NCBI RefSeq assembly: GCF_004795255.1 | Contig: NZ_SSBQ01000002.1 | Location: 2,871,501-2,935,500 of the forward strand | Reading direction: 5' to 3' | DNA length: 64,000 nucleotides | Origin: Streptomyces sp. RKND-216 | GTDB lineage: Bacteria > Actinomycetota > Actinomycetes > Streptomycetales > Streptomycetaceae | Shown here: positions 35,513 to 44,353 of the stretch, one piece after another | How positions within the stretch are numbered: position 1 is the stretch's first letter | Layout: each line of letters begins with the position of its first letter | The notes under the pieces: model-generated | Seen by the model: the letters and a program-made list of their open reading frames with translations, nothing else | Databases searched by the model: none | What the model was told of the DNA's origin: nothing | Program-made: the position numbers and the translations under genes

Positions 35513-35830
35513 TCAGCCCTCCGGGGGAGAGAACACCACCATGACCCGCAGGTCCTCGCTGACGTGGTGGAAGCGGTGCGGCACGCCGGCCGGCACGTAC
35601 ACGACGCTGCCGCGCGCCACCGGCGTCGTCTCGTCCCCGACGGTGAGCGCCGCACGGCCGCTGACCACGAAGTACACCTCGTCCTGCGAATGCGGCTGCT
35701 GCGGGTCCGCCCCGCCTCGGTCCACGGCGTACAGGCCCACCGACATGTGACGCTCGCGCAGGAACTGCAGATAGGCGCCGTCGTTCGCGGCACGCTCCGC
35801 CTCCAGCTCTTCCAGCCGGAACGCCTTCAC
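35513..35830 (-). CDS. Cupin domain protein
   Basis: A 105-residue single-domain cupin. The two metal-binding motifs are visible: HSQDEVYFVVSGRA (motif 1; histidines near residues 44-47 and the glutamate) and VPAGVPHRFHHVSEDL (motif 2; H near 85). The protein may act as a small dioxygenase, isomerase or binding protein; nothing nearby decides the substrate. GTG at 35830 follows an AGGTGGGGG run. Confidence 0.88.
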   Translation of the reverse strand: MKAFRLEELEAERAANDGAYLQFLRERHMSVGLYAVDRGGADPQQPHSQDEVYFVVSGRAALTVGDETTPVARGSVVYVPAGVPHRFHHVSEDLRVMVVFSPPEG

Positions 35831-35885
35831 ACCGGTCCCCCACCTTCTGTGTTCGATCCACCGGTACGGATGGAACCATCAGCGT

Positions 35886-36263
35886 ATGACGAACTTCCTC
35901 ATCAAGACCGTGGCCAACGCGGCGGCGCTGCTCGTCGCCGTGTGGCTGATCGCCGGCATCACGCTCACCGGCGAGGACACCGGCCGGCAGGCCCTCACCC
36001 TCGTGCTCGTCGCCCTGATCTTCGGCCTGGTCAACTTCGTGGTCAAGCCGGTCGTGAAGCTGCTCTCGCTGCCGGTGCTCATCCTCACGCTCGGCCTGTT
36101 CACCCTGGTGATCAACGCGCTGATGCTCCTGCTGACGTCGTGGCTGGCGGACGTGGTCGACCTCAGCTTCCACGTCGACGGCTTCTGGGCGGCTCTGCTC
36201 GGCGGCCTGATCATCTCGATCGTCTCCTGGGCCCTGAACATGATCCTTCCGGACGACGACTGA
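35886..36263 (+). CDS. Phage-holin-like family membrane protein
   Basis: A 125-residue protein with four hydrophobic helices and an acidic end (LPDDD). It belongs to the DUF360/phage holin superfamily 4 group (FGLVNFVVKPVVKLLSLPV, LGLFTLVINALMLLLTSWLA). These chromosomal proteins are widespread and are not evidence of a prophage; no phage genes are nearby. ATG at 35886 has no clear Shine-Dalgarno sequence. Its TGA overlaps the ATG of ptpA by one base (TGATG), so the genes are coupled. Confidence 0.88.
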   Translation: MTNFLIKTVANAAALLVAVWLIAGITLTGEDTGRQALTLVLVALIFGLVNFVVKPVVKLLSLPVLILTLGLFTLVINALMLLLTSWLADVVDLSFHVDGFWAALLGGLIISIVSWALNMILPDDD

Positions 36264-36841
36264 TGCCGGTGCACGGTCCCGACCGCCGCTACCGGGTGTG
36301 CTTCGTGTGTACGGGCAACATCTGCCGCTCCCCCATGGCCGAGGCGGTGTTCCGGGCCCGGCTGGAGGATGCGGGGCTGGACGACCGGGTGCGCACGGAC
36401 AGCGCCGGCACCGGCGGCTGGCACGTCGGCGAGCCCGCAGACCCCCGTACCGCCGCGGTGCTGGGGACGGCCGACTACCCGCTGCTGCACGCCGCGCGCC
36501 GGTTCGAGCCGGACTGGTTCCAGCACATCGACCTGGTGATCGCGCTGGACGAGGGGCACCGCAGCGAGCTGCGACGGCTCGCGCCGGATGCCGCGGAGGC
36601 CGGGAAGGTCCGCCTGCTGAGGTCCTACGACCCGGTGTCGGCCGAGCGGGGCGAGCTGGACGTCCCCGACCCGTACTACGGCGGTGACGAGGGCTTCCAG
36701 GAGTGCCTGGACCTCGTCGAGGCGGCCATGCCCGGTCTGCTCGCCGAGGTCGCCGCGGTGGTGGAGGCGCGGGAGGGCCGCACCGGGATCGGCCCTGCGG
36801 GGAGCGCGGGGCGAGGTCGTGCCGGGAGCGGCGGACCGTGA
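36263..36841 (+). CDS. ptpA: Low-molecular-weight protein tyrosine phosphatase PtpA
   Basis: A 192-residue phosphatase. The active-site loop VCTGNICRSP has nucleophile C16 and R22 (CX5R-S), and the general acid aspartate lies in VPDPYYGGD near 136. It removes phosphate from tyrosine residues. In S. coelicolor, PtpA influences secondary metabolism. The C-terminal 25 residues are a Gly/Arg tail beyond the usual domain. The start overlaps the holin-like gene by one base and the stop overlaps the kinase-like gene by four, so the three are probably translated together. Confidence 0.95.
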   Translation: MPVHGPDRRYRVCFVCTGNICRSPMAEAVFRARLEDAGLDDRVRTDSAGTGGWHVGEPADPRTAAVLGTADYPLLHAARRFEPDWFQHIDLVIALDEGHRSELRRLAPDAAEAGKVRLLRSYDPVSAERGELDVPDPYYGGDEGFQECLDLVEAAMPGLLAEVAAVVEAREGRTGIGPAGSAGRGRAGSGGP

Positions 36842-37698
36842 TCGCGGACCGGGTGCGCGAGATGACCGGCGTGCCGGTCGGGGAGGCGCGGCCGGTGGGC
36901 GGCGGCGACGTCTGCGCCGCCCACCGGCTCGACGCCGACGGCCGGACGCTCTTCGCCAAGACCCTCGCCGACGCTCCGGAGGGCTTCTTCCGCGCCGAGG
37001 CGGACGGTCTGGCGCTGCTCGCCGGAACGGGCGTGGTCGCGGTGCCCGCGGTAGTGGCGGCGGCGCCGGACGTGCTGGTGCTGGACTGGATCGAGCCCGG
37101 CCGGCCGTCGCCCGGGGCGGCGGAGCGGCTGGGCCGCGATCTGGCCGCGCTGCACGACAGCCCGGTCGAGGCGTGGGGCACGCCCGGCCGGCCCGCCTTC
37201 CTCGGGCCGCTGCCGCTGCCCTCGCCCGACGCCCGCCTGACCGACCCGGGCGACTGGCCTGCCTTCCACGCCGCGTACCGGCTGCTTCCCTTCCTGCGGC
37301 GGGCCGCCGACGCCGGCGCGATGGCCGACGGCGACGTACGGGCCGTGGAGCGGCTGTGCGCACGTCTCGACGAGGTGGCCGGGCCACCGCAGCGGCCGGT
37401 CGTGATCCACGGAGACCTGTGGTCCGGCAACGTGCACTGGTCCGCGACCGGCCGGGCCTGGCTCATCGACCCCGCCGCGCAGGGCGGTCATCCGGAGACC
37501 GATCTGGCGATGCTGGAGCTGTTCGGCTGCCCGCACCTGGACCGCGTGCTGGCCGCGTACGAGGAGGTGCGGCCCGTTCCCGGCCGCGCCGCGCGGACGG
37601 GGCTGCATCAGCTGCAGCACCTCCTGGTGCACGCGGTGCTCTTCGGCGGCGGGTACGGTGCCCGCTGCGGGCAGGTGGCGCGCGCCGCCCTGGCGTGA
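36838..37698 (+). CDS. Fructosamine-3-kinase family protein
   Basis: A 286-residue protein of the aminoglycoside phosphotransferase-like fold. The catalytic loop is VIHGDLWSGNVHW (HGDLWSGN), and the metal-binding aspartate lies in LIDPAAQGGHPETDLAM, both as in fructosamine kinases. These phosphorylate sugar adducts on proteins or amines, so a deglycation role is possible. GTG at 36838 overlaps the ptpA stop by four bases. A kinase directly coupled to a phosphatase is notable. The substrate is not known. Confidence 0.88.
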   Translation: MIADRVREMTGVPVGEARPVGGGDVCAAHRLDADGRTLFAKTLADAPEGFFRAEADGLALLAGTGVVAVPAVVAAAPDVLVLDWIEPGRPSPGAAERLGRDLAALHDSPVEAWGTPGRPAFLGPLPLPSPDARLTDPGDWPAFHAAYRLLPFLRRAADAGAMADGDVRAVERLCARLDEVAGPPQRPVVIHGDLWSGNVHWSATGRAWLIDPAAQGGHPETDLAMLELFGCPHLDRVLAAYEEVRPVPGRAARTGLHQLQHLLVHAVLFGGGYGARCGQVARAALA

Positions 37699-37760
37699 CC
37701 CGCGGGACCGGCGGATCCGGGGTGGCCGGAGTGACCGGAGTGAGAGGCAGGCGCAGCGAC

Positions 37761-38912
37761 ATGAGCAGGGACGACCGCGACGCGACCCGGGTGGTGCGGG
37801 CGGGGCTGCCGCCGGAGGAGCCGTACGCGCCGCCGTTGCCCGGGCCGGTGTTCGCCGCGCACTACCACCTGCCCGGCGACCCGCACGACGCCCCGTACGC
37901 CTACGGCCGGGACGCCAACCCGACCTGGACGGCGCTGGAGCGCGCCGTCGGCGCACTGGAGGCGCCGACCGGGGTGCCCGGCGAACAGGTGCACGCGCTC
38001 GCCTTCGCCTCCGGCATGGCCGCGATCTCCGCCGTGGTGTTCTCCCAGGTGCGGCCCGGCGAGGCGGTGGTGCTGCCGTCCGACGGGTACAACCTGCTGG
38101 TGCCGACCCGGGAACGCCTGGAGTCGCTGGGCGTCGAGGTGCGCACGGCGCCGACCGGCGGCGACGCGCAGCGCGAACTCCTCGACGGCGCCCGGCTGCT
38201 GTGGATCGAGTCGCCGTCGAACCCGGGGCTGGACGTGTGCGACATCCGGGCCCTGACGGACGAGGCCCATGCACGCGGCGCGCTGGTGGCCGTCGACAAC
38301 ACCCTCGCCACCCCGCTGGGACAGCGCCCGCTGGAACTCGGTGCGGACTTCTCCGTCGCCTCCGGCACCAAGGCGCTCACCGGCCACGGCGACCTGCTGC
38401 TCGGCTATGTCGCCTGCCAAGACGCCGCTCTCGCCGGCGGGGTGCGGCTGTGGCGCAAGACAGTCGGCGCCGTCCCCGGCCCGATGGAGGCGTGGCTGGC
38501 GCACCGTTCGCTGGCCACCCTGGAGCTGCGCACCCGGCAGCAGGCGACCGGTGCGCTGGCCGTCGCGCGGGCACTGCGCGAGCTGCCCGGGGTGACGGAC
38601 GTACGTCACCCCGGGCTGCCCGAGGACCCGTCGCACCCGGTGGCGGCCCGTCAGATGCGCCGCTACGGCTGCGTGGTGTCGTTCACGCTGCCGGACAAGG
38701 GCTTCGCCGAACGCTTCCTGGCCGCGCTGCGGCTGGTCGACGACGCCACCAGCTTCGGCGGTGTGCGCAGCACCGCGGAGCGGCGTGGTCGCTGGGGCGG
38801 CGACGCCGTGCCGGAGGGTTTCGTGCGGATGTCCGTCGGTGTGGAGGACCCGGAGGACCTGGTCGCCGACCTCCGGCACGCGGTGGAGCACGCGGCCGCA
38901 CAACAGGAATGA
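37761..38912 (+). CDS. Cystathionine gamma-lyase family enzyme
   Basis: A 383-residue PLP enzyme of the Cys/Met metabolism family. Visible motifs are FASGMAAISAV for cofactor binding, WIESPSNPGLDVCDI, and the PLP lysine in SVASGTKALTGHGDLLLGY. It probably cleaves cystathionine to cysteine, 2-oxobutyrate and ammonia; cystathionine gamma-synthase or methionine lyase activity cannot be excluded by eye. ATG at 37761 is chosen, about 60 bp after the kinase-like gene; GTG at 37695 is an in-frame alternative. It is likely in the same operon. Confidence 0.9.
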   Translation: MSRDDRDATRVVRAGLPPEEPYAPPLPGPVFAAHYHLPGDPHDAPYAYGRDANPTWTALERAVGALEAPTGVPGEQVHALAFASGMAAISAVVFSQVRPGEAVVLPSDGYNLLVPTRERLESLGVEVRTAPTGGDAQRELLDGARLLWIESPSNPGLDVCDIRALTDEAHARGALVAVDNTLATPLGQRPLELGADFSVASGTKALTGHGDLLLGYVACQDAALAGGVRLWRKTVGAVPGPMEAWLAHRSLATLELRTRQQATGALAVARALRELPGVTDVRHPGLPEDPSHPVAARQMRRYGCVVSFTLPDKGFAERFLAALRLVDDATSFGGVRSTAERRGRWGGDAVPEGFVRMSVGVEDPEDLVADLRHAVEHAAAQQE

Positions 38913-38981
38913 CGAGTCAGGCCTTTCGGTCGATATCGCTGTTCGACGGCGCAAGGGCGTCAGCGGCGGAAGAATGCCCGC

Positions 38982-40124
38982 ATGACGCACACCGAAAGCA
39001 CTGTCGAAGAGCGCGCTGACGTCCCCGCCGCCCGCCCCGGGAGGGACGGGAGCGGTGGTGGAGGCAGCGCAGACGGCGGTGCGGAGATGCCGTCCGGGCC
39101 GAAGCGCCGCCGTGGGCGGAGGGTGCTGCTCTGGTGCCTCGCCGGTGTGCTGCTGCTGGTCGGCGGTCCCGCCGGGTACGGGTGGTGGCGGGCGGACAGC
39201 GCTGCCGACTCGATCCCACGCATCCCGGACGCTCTGCCCAACGTGCCCGAGAGGCAGCAACCGCCGCCCGGGGCTGGCGTGACGTTCCTGCTCGTAGGGC
39301 TCGATACCAGGTCCGGGGTGCCGACCACCGGTGACGACGCGCAGGCGCCCGCGTGGAGGGCCGGGGCCTCGCGCAGCGACACGATGATGCTGTTCCACCT
39401 GTCGGCGGACCGCGAGGACGCGGCGGTGGTCTCACTGGCCCGCGACACCTGGGTGGAGATACCGGGGCACGGTGAGGCCAAGCTCAACGCCGCCTACTCC
39501 TGGGGTGGTCCGGCCCTCGCCGTGCGGACGGTGCAGGACGTCACCGGTGTCCGGGTCGACCACCTCGCGGTCGTCGACTGGAACGGTTTCCGTGAGTTGA
39601 CCGATGCCGTGGGCGGTGTGGACATCACCGTGCCGCGCGACATACCCGGCCGCGGCGACGCCCCCGCTCACCGGGCCGGCACCCACCGCATGAACGGCGA
39701 GGAGGCGCTGGCATACGTCCGCGAACGCAAGGGCCTGCCCCGCGGCGACCTGGACCGTACGGCGCGGCAGCAGAACTTCCTGCGGGCGCTGATGGGCCGG
39801 GTGCTCAGCGGCGAGACGCTGTCCAGCCCTTCCCGGGTCAGTGGCCTGCTGGACTCGGTCGGCGACGTGGTCGGGGTGGACGACGGCCTGTCCAACAGCG
39901 GGCTGTACGACCTGGCGTGGGGCATGCGCGGGCTGCGTACCTCCGACGTGCGGTTCCTCAACGCGCCCGTGGACGGCTTCGGCACCCGCCAGGGACAGTC
40001 CGTGGTGCTGCTGGACCGGGAGCGGGCGGCGCCGCTGTGGGAGGCGATCCGGGAGGACCGCGTCACGGAGTATCTGGCCACCCACGACACCGACGGGCTG
40101 AAGGACCCCGGTTCGGTGCGGTAG
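38982..40124 (+). CDS. LytR-CpsA-Psr (LCP) family cell-wall glycopolymer ligase
   Basis: A 380-residue type II membrane protein: disordered cytoplasmic tail, basic KRRRGRR, one membrane helix (about 48-68), then the extracellular LCP domain. Conserved residues appear in RSDTMMLFHL, VVSLARDTWVEIPGHGEAKL, NAAYSWGG and LAYVRERKGLPRGDLDRTAR, the arginine-rich pocket that binds polyprenyl pyrophosphate. LCP enzymes attach teichoic acids or other glycopolymers to peptidoglycan. ATG at 38982. It follows the lyase gene by 69 bp in the same direction. Confidence 0.95.
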   Translation: MTHTESTVEERADVPAARPGRDGSGGGGSADGGAEMPSGPKRRRGRRVLLWCLAGVLLLVGGPAGYGWWRADSAADSIPRIPDALPNVPERQQPPPGAGVTFLLVGLDTRSGVPTTGDDAQAPAWRAGASRSDTMMLFHLSADREDAAVVSLARDTWVEIPGHGEAKLNAAYSWGGPALAVRTVQDVTGVRVDHLAVVDWNGFRELTDAVGGVDITVPRDIPGRGDAPAHRAGTHRMNGEEALAYVRERKGLPRGDLDRTARQQNFLRALMGRVLSGETLSSPSRVSGLLDSVGDVVGVDDGLSNSGLYDLAWGMRGLRTSDVRFLNAPVDGFGTRQGQSVVLLDRERAAPLWEAIREDRVTEYLATHDTDGLKDPGSVR

Positions 40125-40211
40125 GGCCTCTCCGGCGGACAGGGCCTGGCGCCCTGCCCTGCTCCGCCTTCGCCGTCCGGTGATCCTTCCGGCGCTGGCG
40201 CCCCCGGAGCG

Positions 40212-41099
40212 TCACTCCGGCTGCGTCTCGGGGCCGCCGTAGGCCGGGCCGTCGTAGTCGGGTGTGGCGAACTCCGGGCTGGAGAATCGGGGGCGCGTGG
40301 ACGCCGAGTCGCTGCCGGAACCCGTCGCGGGGCTGGAGAAGCCGGGGTGGGAGAAACCGGGGTGGGAGTACCCCAGCCGCGGCGTGCGGGGCTGTTCCGG
40401 CAGTTCGCGGGCCAGCGCCTCGGGCGACTTCTCGGCCCCCGCCGGGTCGGCCAGCGCCTCGCGCAGGAACGGCACGATGCCGCGGTCCCGCAGCGCCGTC
40501 TGCCAGGCGGACCGGGCCGCGGCGACCTCCTGGGCGAGGTCTTTGGGCACGGAGGCGGGCTCGGCCGCCGGGCCGCGTCTGCGGCGCGGTCTGCCGGGGG
40601 CGGCGACGGCGCTCGGCCCGTTGCGAAGCGCGGTCAGCAGCACTCCGCCCATGCCGAACAGGGCGGTTCCGGCGGCCAGGACGGCGAATGCCCAGCCGGC
40701 GTTGCGCATCGGGGCGGCGAGGGACGGCTCCGGGTCGAGCAGGTGCAGCCCGTAACCCACCAGGAGGAAGATCAGGGCGGCCGTGCCGGCCAGCAGCGGG
40801 GCGAGTACGGAGACGATCGCGAGGAGGCCCGCGCCGTCGCGGCCGGCCACCGTGACCGTCGCGTCGTTGGCCCGCTCGCGCAGTTCCCGGCGCAGCGCGA
40901 CGAACCGGCGGTACTCGGCGTCGGCGCACGCGGCTATCGGCAGGGCGGCGCTGACGGCCATGCTGCGCAGCTGTGCCCGGCCGAGCCGGTCACCGACCTG
41001 GGACAGGCCGGGGTGGCGGTCGGCGGTGCGCAGCGTCTCGTCGAGGAGCCGCTCGAATTCGGGGCGGTCCTCCCTGAGCAGTTGCGGAGCGCTGTTCAT
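40212..41099 (-). CDS. Two-helix membrane protein with FSxP-type repeat tail
   Basis: A 295-residue protein. The N-terminal 90 residues are helical and cytoplasmic. Two membrane helices follow (LLAIVSVLAPLLAGTAALIF and AGWAFAVLAAGTALFGMGGV). A basic linker leads to a tail with repeating aromatic-Ser/Pro units: GYSHPGFSHPGFSSP, then RFSSPEFATPDYDGPAYGGP. No known domain is recognised. ATG at 41099 is favoured because GGGGGG lies 6 bases before it; an ATG at 41105 is two codons earlier. It is convergent with the LCP gene. Confidence 0.75.
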   Translation of the reverse strand: MNSAPQLLREDRPEFERLLDETLRTADRHPGLSQVGDRLGRAQLRSMAVSAALPIAACADAEYRRFVALRRELRERANDATVTVAGRDGAGLLAIVSVLAPLLAGTAALIFLLVGYGLHLLDPEPSLAAPMRNAGWAFAVLAAGTALFGMGGVLLTALRNGPSAVAAPGRPRRRRGPAAEPASVPKDLAQEVAAARSAWQTALRDRGIVPFLREALADPAGAEKSPEALARELPEQPRTPRLGYSHPGFSHPGFSSPATGSGSDSASTRPRFSSPEFATPDYDGPAYGGPETQPE

Positions 41100-41367
41100 G
41101 TGCATCCCCCCGATGCTCCGTGGTTCCGCGGGTCGCCGCGGCGACGTCGCGGGTGGTTCCGCGGCGTCGGTTCTCGGCGCGGACGACGGAGGAGAGCTGC
41201 TACGGCAGGAGTAGATGGTAGAGCGCTGATGGCGGCCGGTGACAGGGAGTTCACCGAATCCGTACGCGCCCCCCTGCGCCCGGGGGCGCCGCGCACCCGG
41301 GCGCGAGACCGCTGCGGACTCGTCCGCGGGCCCGTCGAGAGAGCCGTGGTGGCGCGCTACGGCACCG

Positions 41368-42471
41368 CTATCGGCGGCCGTTCACGGACGCCTCGGCCAC
41401 CGGGAGGCGGGTGACGAGCAGCCTGCCGTCCATGGTGACGCCGCCGTCCATCGCGACGGCCAGCCCGTCGGCGTACACGTGCGGGCCGGTGACCGGCGGC
41501 GTCTCGCCGGAGTCGTCGCCGGTGGCGCCGGTCAGGTACGGGATGGGGCTGTGGCCGTGCACGACGCGGCTGCCGCCGAAGGCGTCGAGGAGTTCGCGGG
41601 CCGCTGCCGTGCCGGAGCCCTCGTCGCGGAAGGCGAAGCGCTTGGTGAAGCGGCGGAAGAGGTCCCACGTCTCGTCGGCGTCGGCGCGTTGCACGGCCTG
41701 CGTGACCGCCTCGTTGACCTCGGACACGGTGTCGCCGAATTCGAGGTAGCAGGTGGCGTCGGAGTGCAGCAGCAGGTGGTCGTCCTCGACGGCCATGGCG
41801 TGCAGCCGGGACATCCACTGGATGTGGTGGTCCTCCAGCCGCTCCATGTCGGCCTGCTGGCCGCCGTTGAGCAGCCAGGCGGCCTGGAAGGACGCGGTGC
41901 CGGCGCCGGACTCGACGGGGGTGTCGCCGAACCGCTTGGCGCCGATGAGCAGCAGTTCGTGGTTGCCCAGCAGGGCCTTGCAGTAGCCGCCCGCGGCGGC
42001 GGCCTCCGCGGAGAGCCGCATGACGAGGTCGACGACGCCGATGCCGTCCGGGCCGCGGTCGGTGAAGTCGCCGAGGAACCACAGCCGGGCGTTGCCGCCG
42101 GTCCACTGGTCGTCGGCGTCCACGAGCCCTGCTTTCCGCAGCTCGTCGCGGAGTTCGTCGAGGTAGCCGTGCACGTCGCCGACGACGTAGAGCGGCGAGG
42201 GGCCTTCGGGGGCGGGTGCGGGGGAGGGCATGTCGATCACAGTCGGTTCGTGTCCGGGCTGGTGCGTGGCGGCGCCGATGACGGGCAGATCGCGCTGGGT
42301 CGGGGTGTAGTCGGCGGGCTGGGCGGGGAACGTCGTGGGCGGAGCCTGCGGCGTCGCCGGTCCGCCGCTGCGCGAGGAGTGCGGGTGGTGCGCGTGCGGC
42401 GTGGCGTCGCCCGGCACGGATCCTGACGTGCCCGGCCACCCGCCGGGTACGTGCCCTGCCCCCTGGATCAT
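41368..42471 (-). CDS. Metallophosphoesterase (calcineurin-like)
   Basis: A 367-residue protein with a disordered His/Pro-rich N-terminus (about 95 residues) and a PPP-like phosphoesterase domain. The dimetal motifs are VVGDVHGYLDEL (D, H), LWFLGDFTDRGPDG (GDxxDRG), LLGNHELL (GNHE) and VVHGHSPIPY. The DRG form resembles bacterial serine/threonine or diadenosine tetraphosphate phosphatases. ATG at 42471 (MIQGAGHV) follows GGTGGAGG about 5 bases upstream. The frame stays open upstream without good coding signals. The substrate is not known. Confidence 0.87.
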   Translation of the reverse strand: MIQGAGHVPGGWPGTSGSVPGDATPHAHHPHSSRSGGPATPQAPPTTFPAQPADYTPTQRDLPVIGAATHQPGHEPTVIDMPSPAPAPEGPSPLYVVGDVHGYLDELRDELRKAGLVDADDQWTGGNARLWFLGDFTDRGPDGIGVVDLVMRLSAEAAAAGGYCKALLGNHELLLIGAKRFGDTPVESGAGTASFQAAWLLNGGQQADMERLEDHHIQWMSRLHAMAVEDDHLLLHSDATCYLEFGDTVSEVNEAVTQAVQRADADETWDLFRRFTKRFAFRDEGSGTAAARELLDAFGGSRVVHGHSPIPYLTGATGDDSGETPPVTGPHVYADGLAVAMDGGVTMDGRLLVTRLPVAEASVNGRR

Positions 42472-42781
42472 CGACCCCTCCACCTTCGCGCGCCTCATCC
42501 CCTGCCCGGACTTCTGCCCTGGCCGACGTCCCGGAGTGGTCTTTCCAGGTCGCGCGCCGGTCCCGGTGCGTGGAGAGCCCATCATAGGAACGACGGTCGC
42601 TCCTTGTGACATACCTGGGCCGGCATTTGCCCGGCGGATCGTCACGCGTGCGTTCCGGCGGGTCCTTTGCTCCCGTTTTCCCACGGTACGGACCCGGGCG
42701 CTCCCGCCGCGCTGCTCCCGGACGGTCGCCGTCCCAGAGCTCTTCACGCTGCGCGCCGCGCGGTCCGCCGTCGTGCCGGCG
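42472..42781. other. Intergenic region between the phosphoesterase and lacI-type genes
   Basis: These 310 bp hold no convincing gene. The phosphoesterase promoter should lie here; AAGGAG at about 42595 precedes alternative in-frame ATG codons of that gene with poor spacing. Confidence 0.4.
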
Positions 42782-43906
42782 TCACTCGGACGAGGGGCCG
42801 CGGGGGGCGCTGACAGTCGTGCGGGGCGGGCGGCGGCGTGAACTGGTGCGGACGATCAGGTCGGTGGGCATGACCTGTTCCACCGCGCGCGGCGAGCCCT
42901 CTCCTTCGATGGCGTCGATGAGGAGCTGGATCACCGAGTTGCCGATGCGGCCCGGCTTGAGCGAGAGCGTGGTGATGGGCGGTTCGGTGCCCGCGTACAC
43001 GGCCGACTCGCTGCAGCAGACCAGGAGCAGGTCCTCGGGCACGCGCAGCCCGTAGCGCCGCGCGGCGGCCAGCAGGTCGGTCCCGTTGGGATCGAAGAGG
43101 CCGTAGACGGCGTCGGGGCGGTCGGGCCGGGCCAGCAGGCGGTCGGCGGCGACGGCGCCGGCGGCCGGATCGTGCGCCGGGTAGGCCTCCACCACCGGCT
43201 CCTGGCCCACGCGCTCGCACCAGTCGAGGTAGGCGCTGGTGGACAGGCGGGTGTAAGTGTCGGTGCTGGTGCCGGTGAGCAGGCCGATACGGCGGGCGCC
43301 GGACTCCGCGAGGTGGTCGAGCAGTCCGCGTACGGCGGCCTCGTGGTCGTTGTCGACCCAGGCGGTGACGGGCAGGTTGCCGGCCGGGCGGCCGTCGGAG
43401 ACGACGGGGATGCCGGAGCGGACGAGTTCGGTGACCAGCGGGTCGCGGTCGGACGGGTCGATGACCACGGTGCCGTCGAGGGCGACGTTCGACCAGATGT
43501 CGAAGGCGCTGTGGCGCGAGGTCGCGGGCAGGATGACCAGGGCGTAGCCGCGGGCCAGCGCGGCGGAGGTGGCGGCCCGCGCCATCTCGGCGAAGTAGGC
43601 GAACTCGGTGAAGGTGAACGGTTCTTCGCCGTAGGTGGTGACCGTGAGCCCGATGAGGCCGGACTTTCCGGTGCGCAGCGTCCGGGCGGCCGCCGAGGGG
43701 CGGTAGCCGAGGCGGTCGGCCACGGCGCGCACGTGGCTGCGGGTGGCGTCCGGCAGGCGGCCCTTGCCGTTGAGCGCGTCGGAGACAGTCGTGATGGAGA
43801 CACCGGCGGCGGCCGCGACATCACGGATCCCTGCGCGGCCCTGGCGCCGGCGTCCAGCGTGGGAGGTGGAGCTCCGGCTCACCTGATGCTTCTCTGCTGC
43901 TGTCAT
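42782..43906 (-). CDS. LacI family transcriptional regulator
   Basis: A 374-residue repressor. The N-terminal helix-turn-helix and hinge are GIRDVAAAAGVSITTVSDAL, then NGKGRLPDATRSHVRAVADR and LGYRPSAAARTLRTGKSGLI (about 25-85). A periplasmic-binding-protein-like sensor domain follows (LTVTTYGEEPF to LDAIEGEG). It would bind an operator as a dimer and respond to a sugar or other small ligand; neither is visible. ATG at 43906 is preceded by TACGAT 9 bases upstream and no clear Shine-Dalgarno sequence. It is divergent from hisC, with 447 bp between. Confidence 0.92.
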   Translation of the reverse strand: MTAAEKHQVSRSSTSHAGRRRQGRAGIRDVAAAAGVSITTVSDALNGKGRLPDATRSHVRAVADRLGYRPSAAARTLRTGKSGLIGLTVTTYGEEPFTFTEFAYFAEMARAATSAALARGYALVILPATSRHSAFDIWSNVALDGTVVIDPSDRDPLVTELVRSGIPVVSDGRPAGNLPVTAWVDNDHEAAVRGLLDHLAESGARRIGLLTGTSTDTYTRLSTSAYLDWCERVGQEPVVEAYPAHDPAAGAVAADRLLARPDRPDAVYGLFDPNGTDLLAAARRYGLRVPEDLLLVCCSESAVYAGTEPPITTLSLKPGRIGNSVIQLLIDAIEGEGSPRAVEQVMPTDLIVRTSSRRRPPRTTVSAPRGPSSE

Positions 43907-44353
43907 GGCGACCCGATCGTAGGCCCGCGAAGGTGTGTGGGCGGGGACGAGAGGACAAGGGGTGGAAGGCACGATTCTGCACGACGAAAACTCGTGAACA
44001 GCCTTTGAATAAACGGTAGTTGACAGGATGGCCAAGTGGATCGTGCATTTCCGGCCGCGTTGTCCCCGCACAATCCCCAAGGTTGCGATGAGGTTGCAAC
44101 TCACCTTCACGAGTGACGCGCGCCACCGCGCACGCCAGGGCGCGCGGACGCGGGTGTGCGCGGGCGTGGGAGCGCGAACGCGCGCAGGGTGTGCGGAGAA
44201 GGGACCCGGCGGACTGTGACCTACGGCCTGTGCACCTTCCGGGGGGCGCCGCATAGGGTGGGGTCCGGGCCGCGCCCCGGCCGACGTCCACCGATCCTGC
44301 GCGGCCGCCGGCGGCGGCGGAGCTTTTCCTGCGAGGGTCAAGGAGGACCTGCG
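43907..44353. other. Divergent promoter region between the LacI-type gene and hisC
   Basis: I see no gene here. A rightward TTGACA lies at 44020-44025, with only a weak -10 (TGCATT, 18 bp away). TAGGGT at 44254-44259 is a better -10 candidate for hisC. The palindrome GTTGCAAC near 44095 is short. Confidence 0.35.

Noticed and set aside
35886..36263. Holin-like gene as evidence for a prophage
   Set aside because: No integrase, structural, lysis or att elements are nearby; this family is common in bacterial chromosomes.
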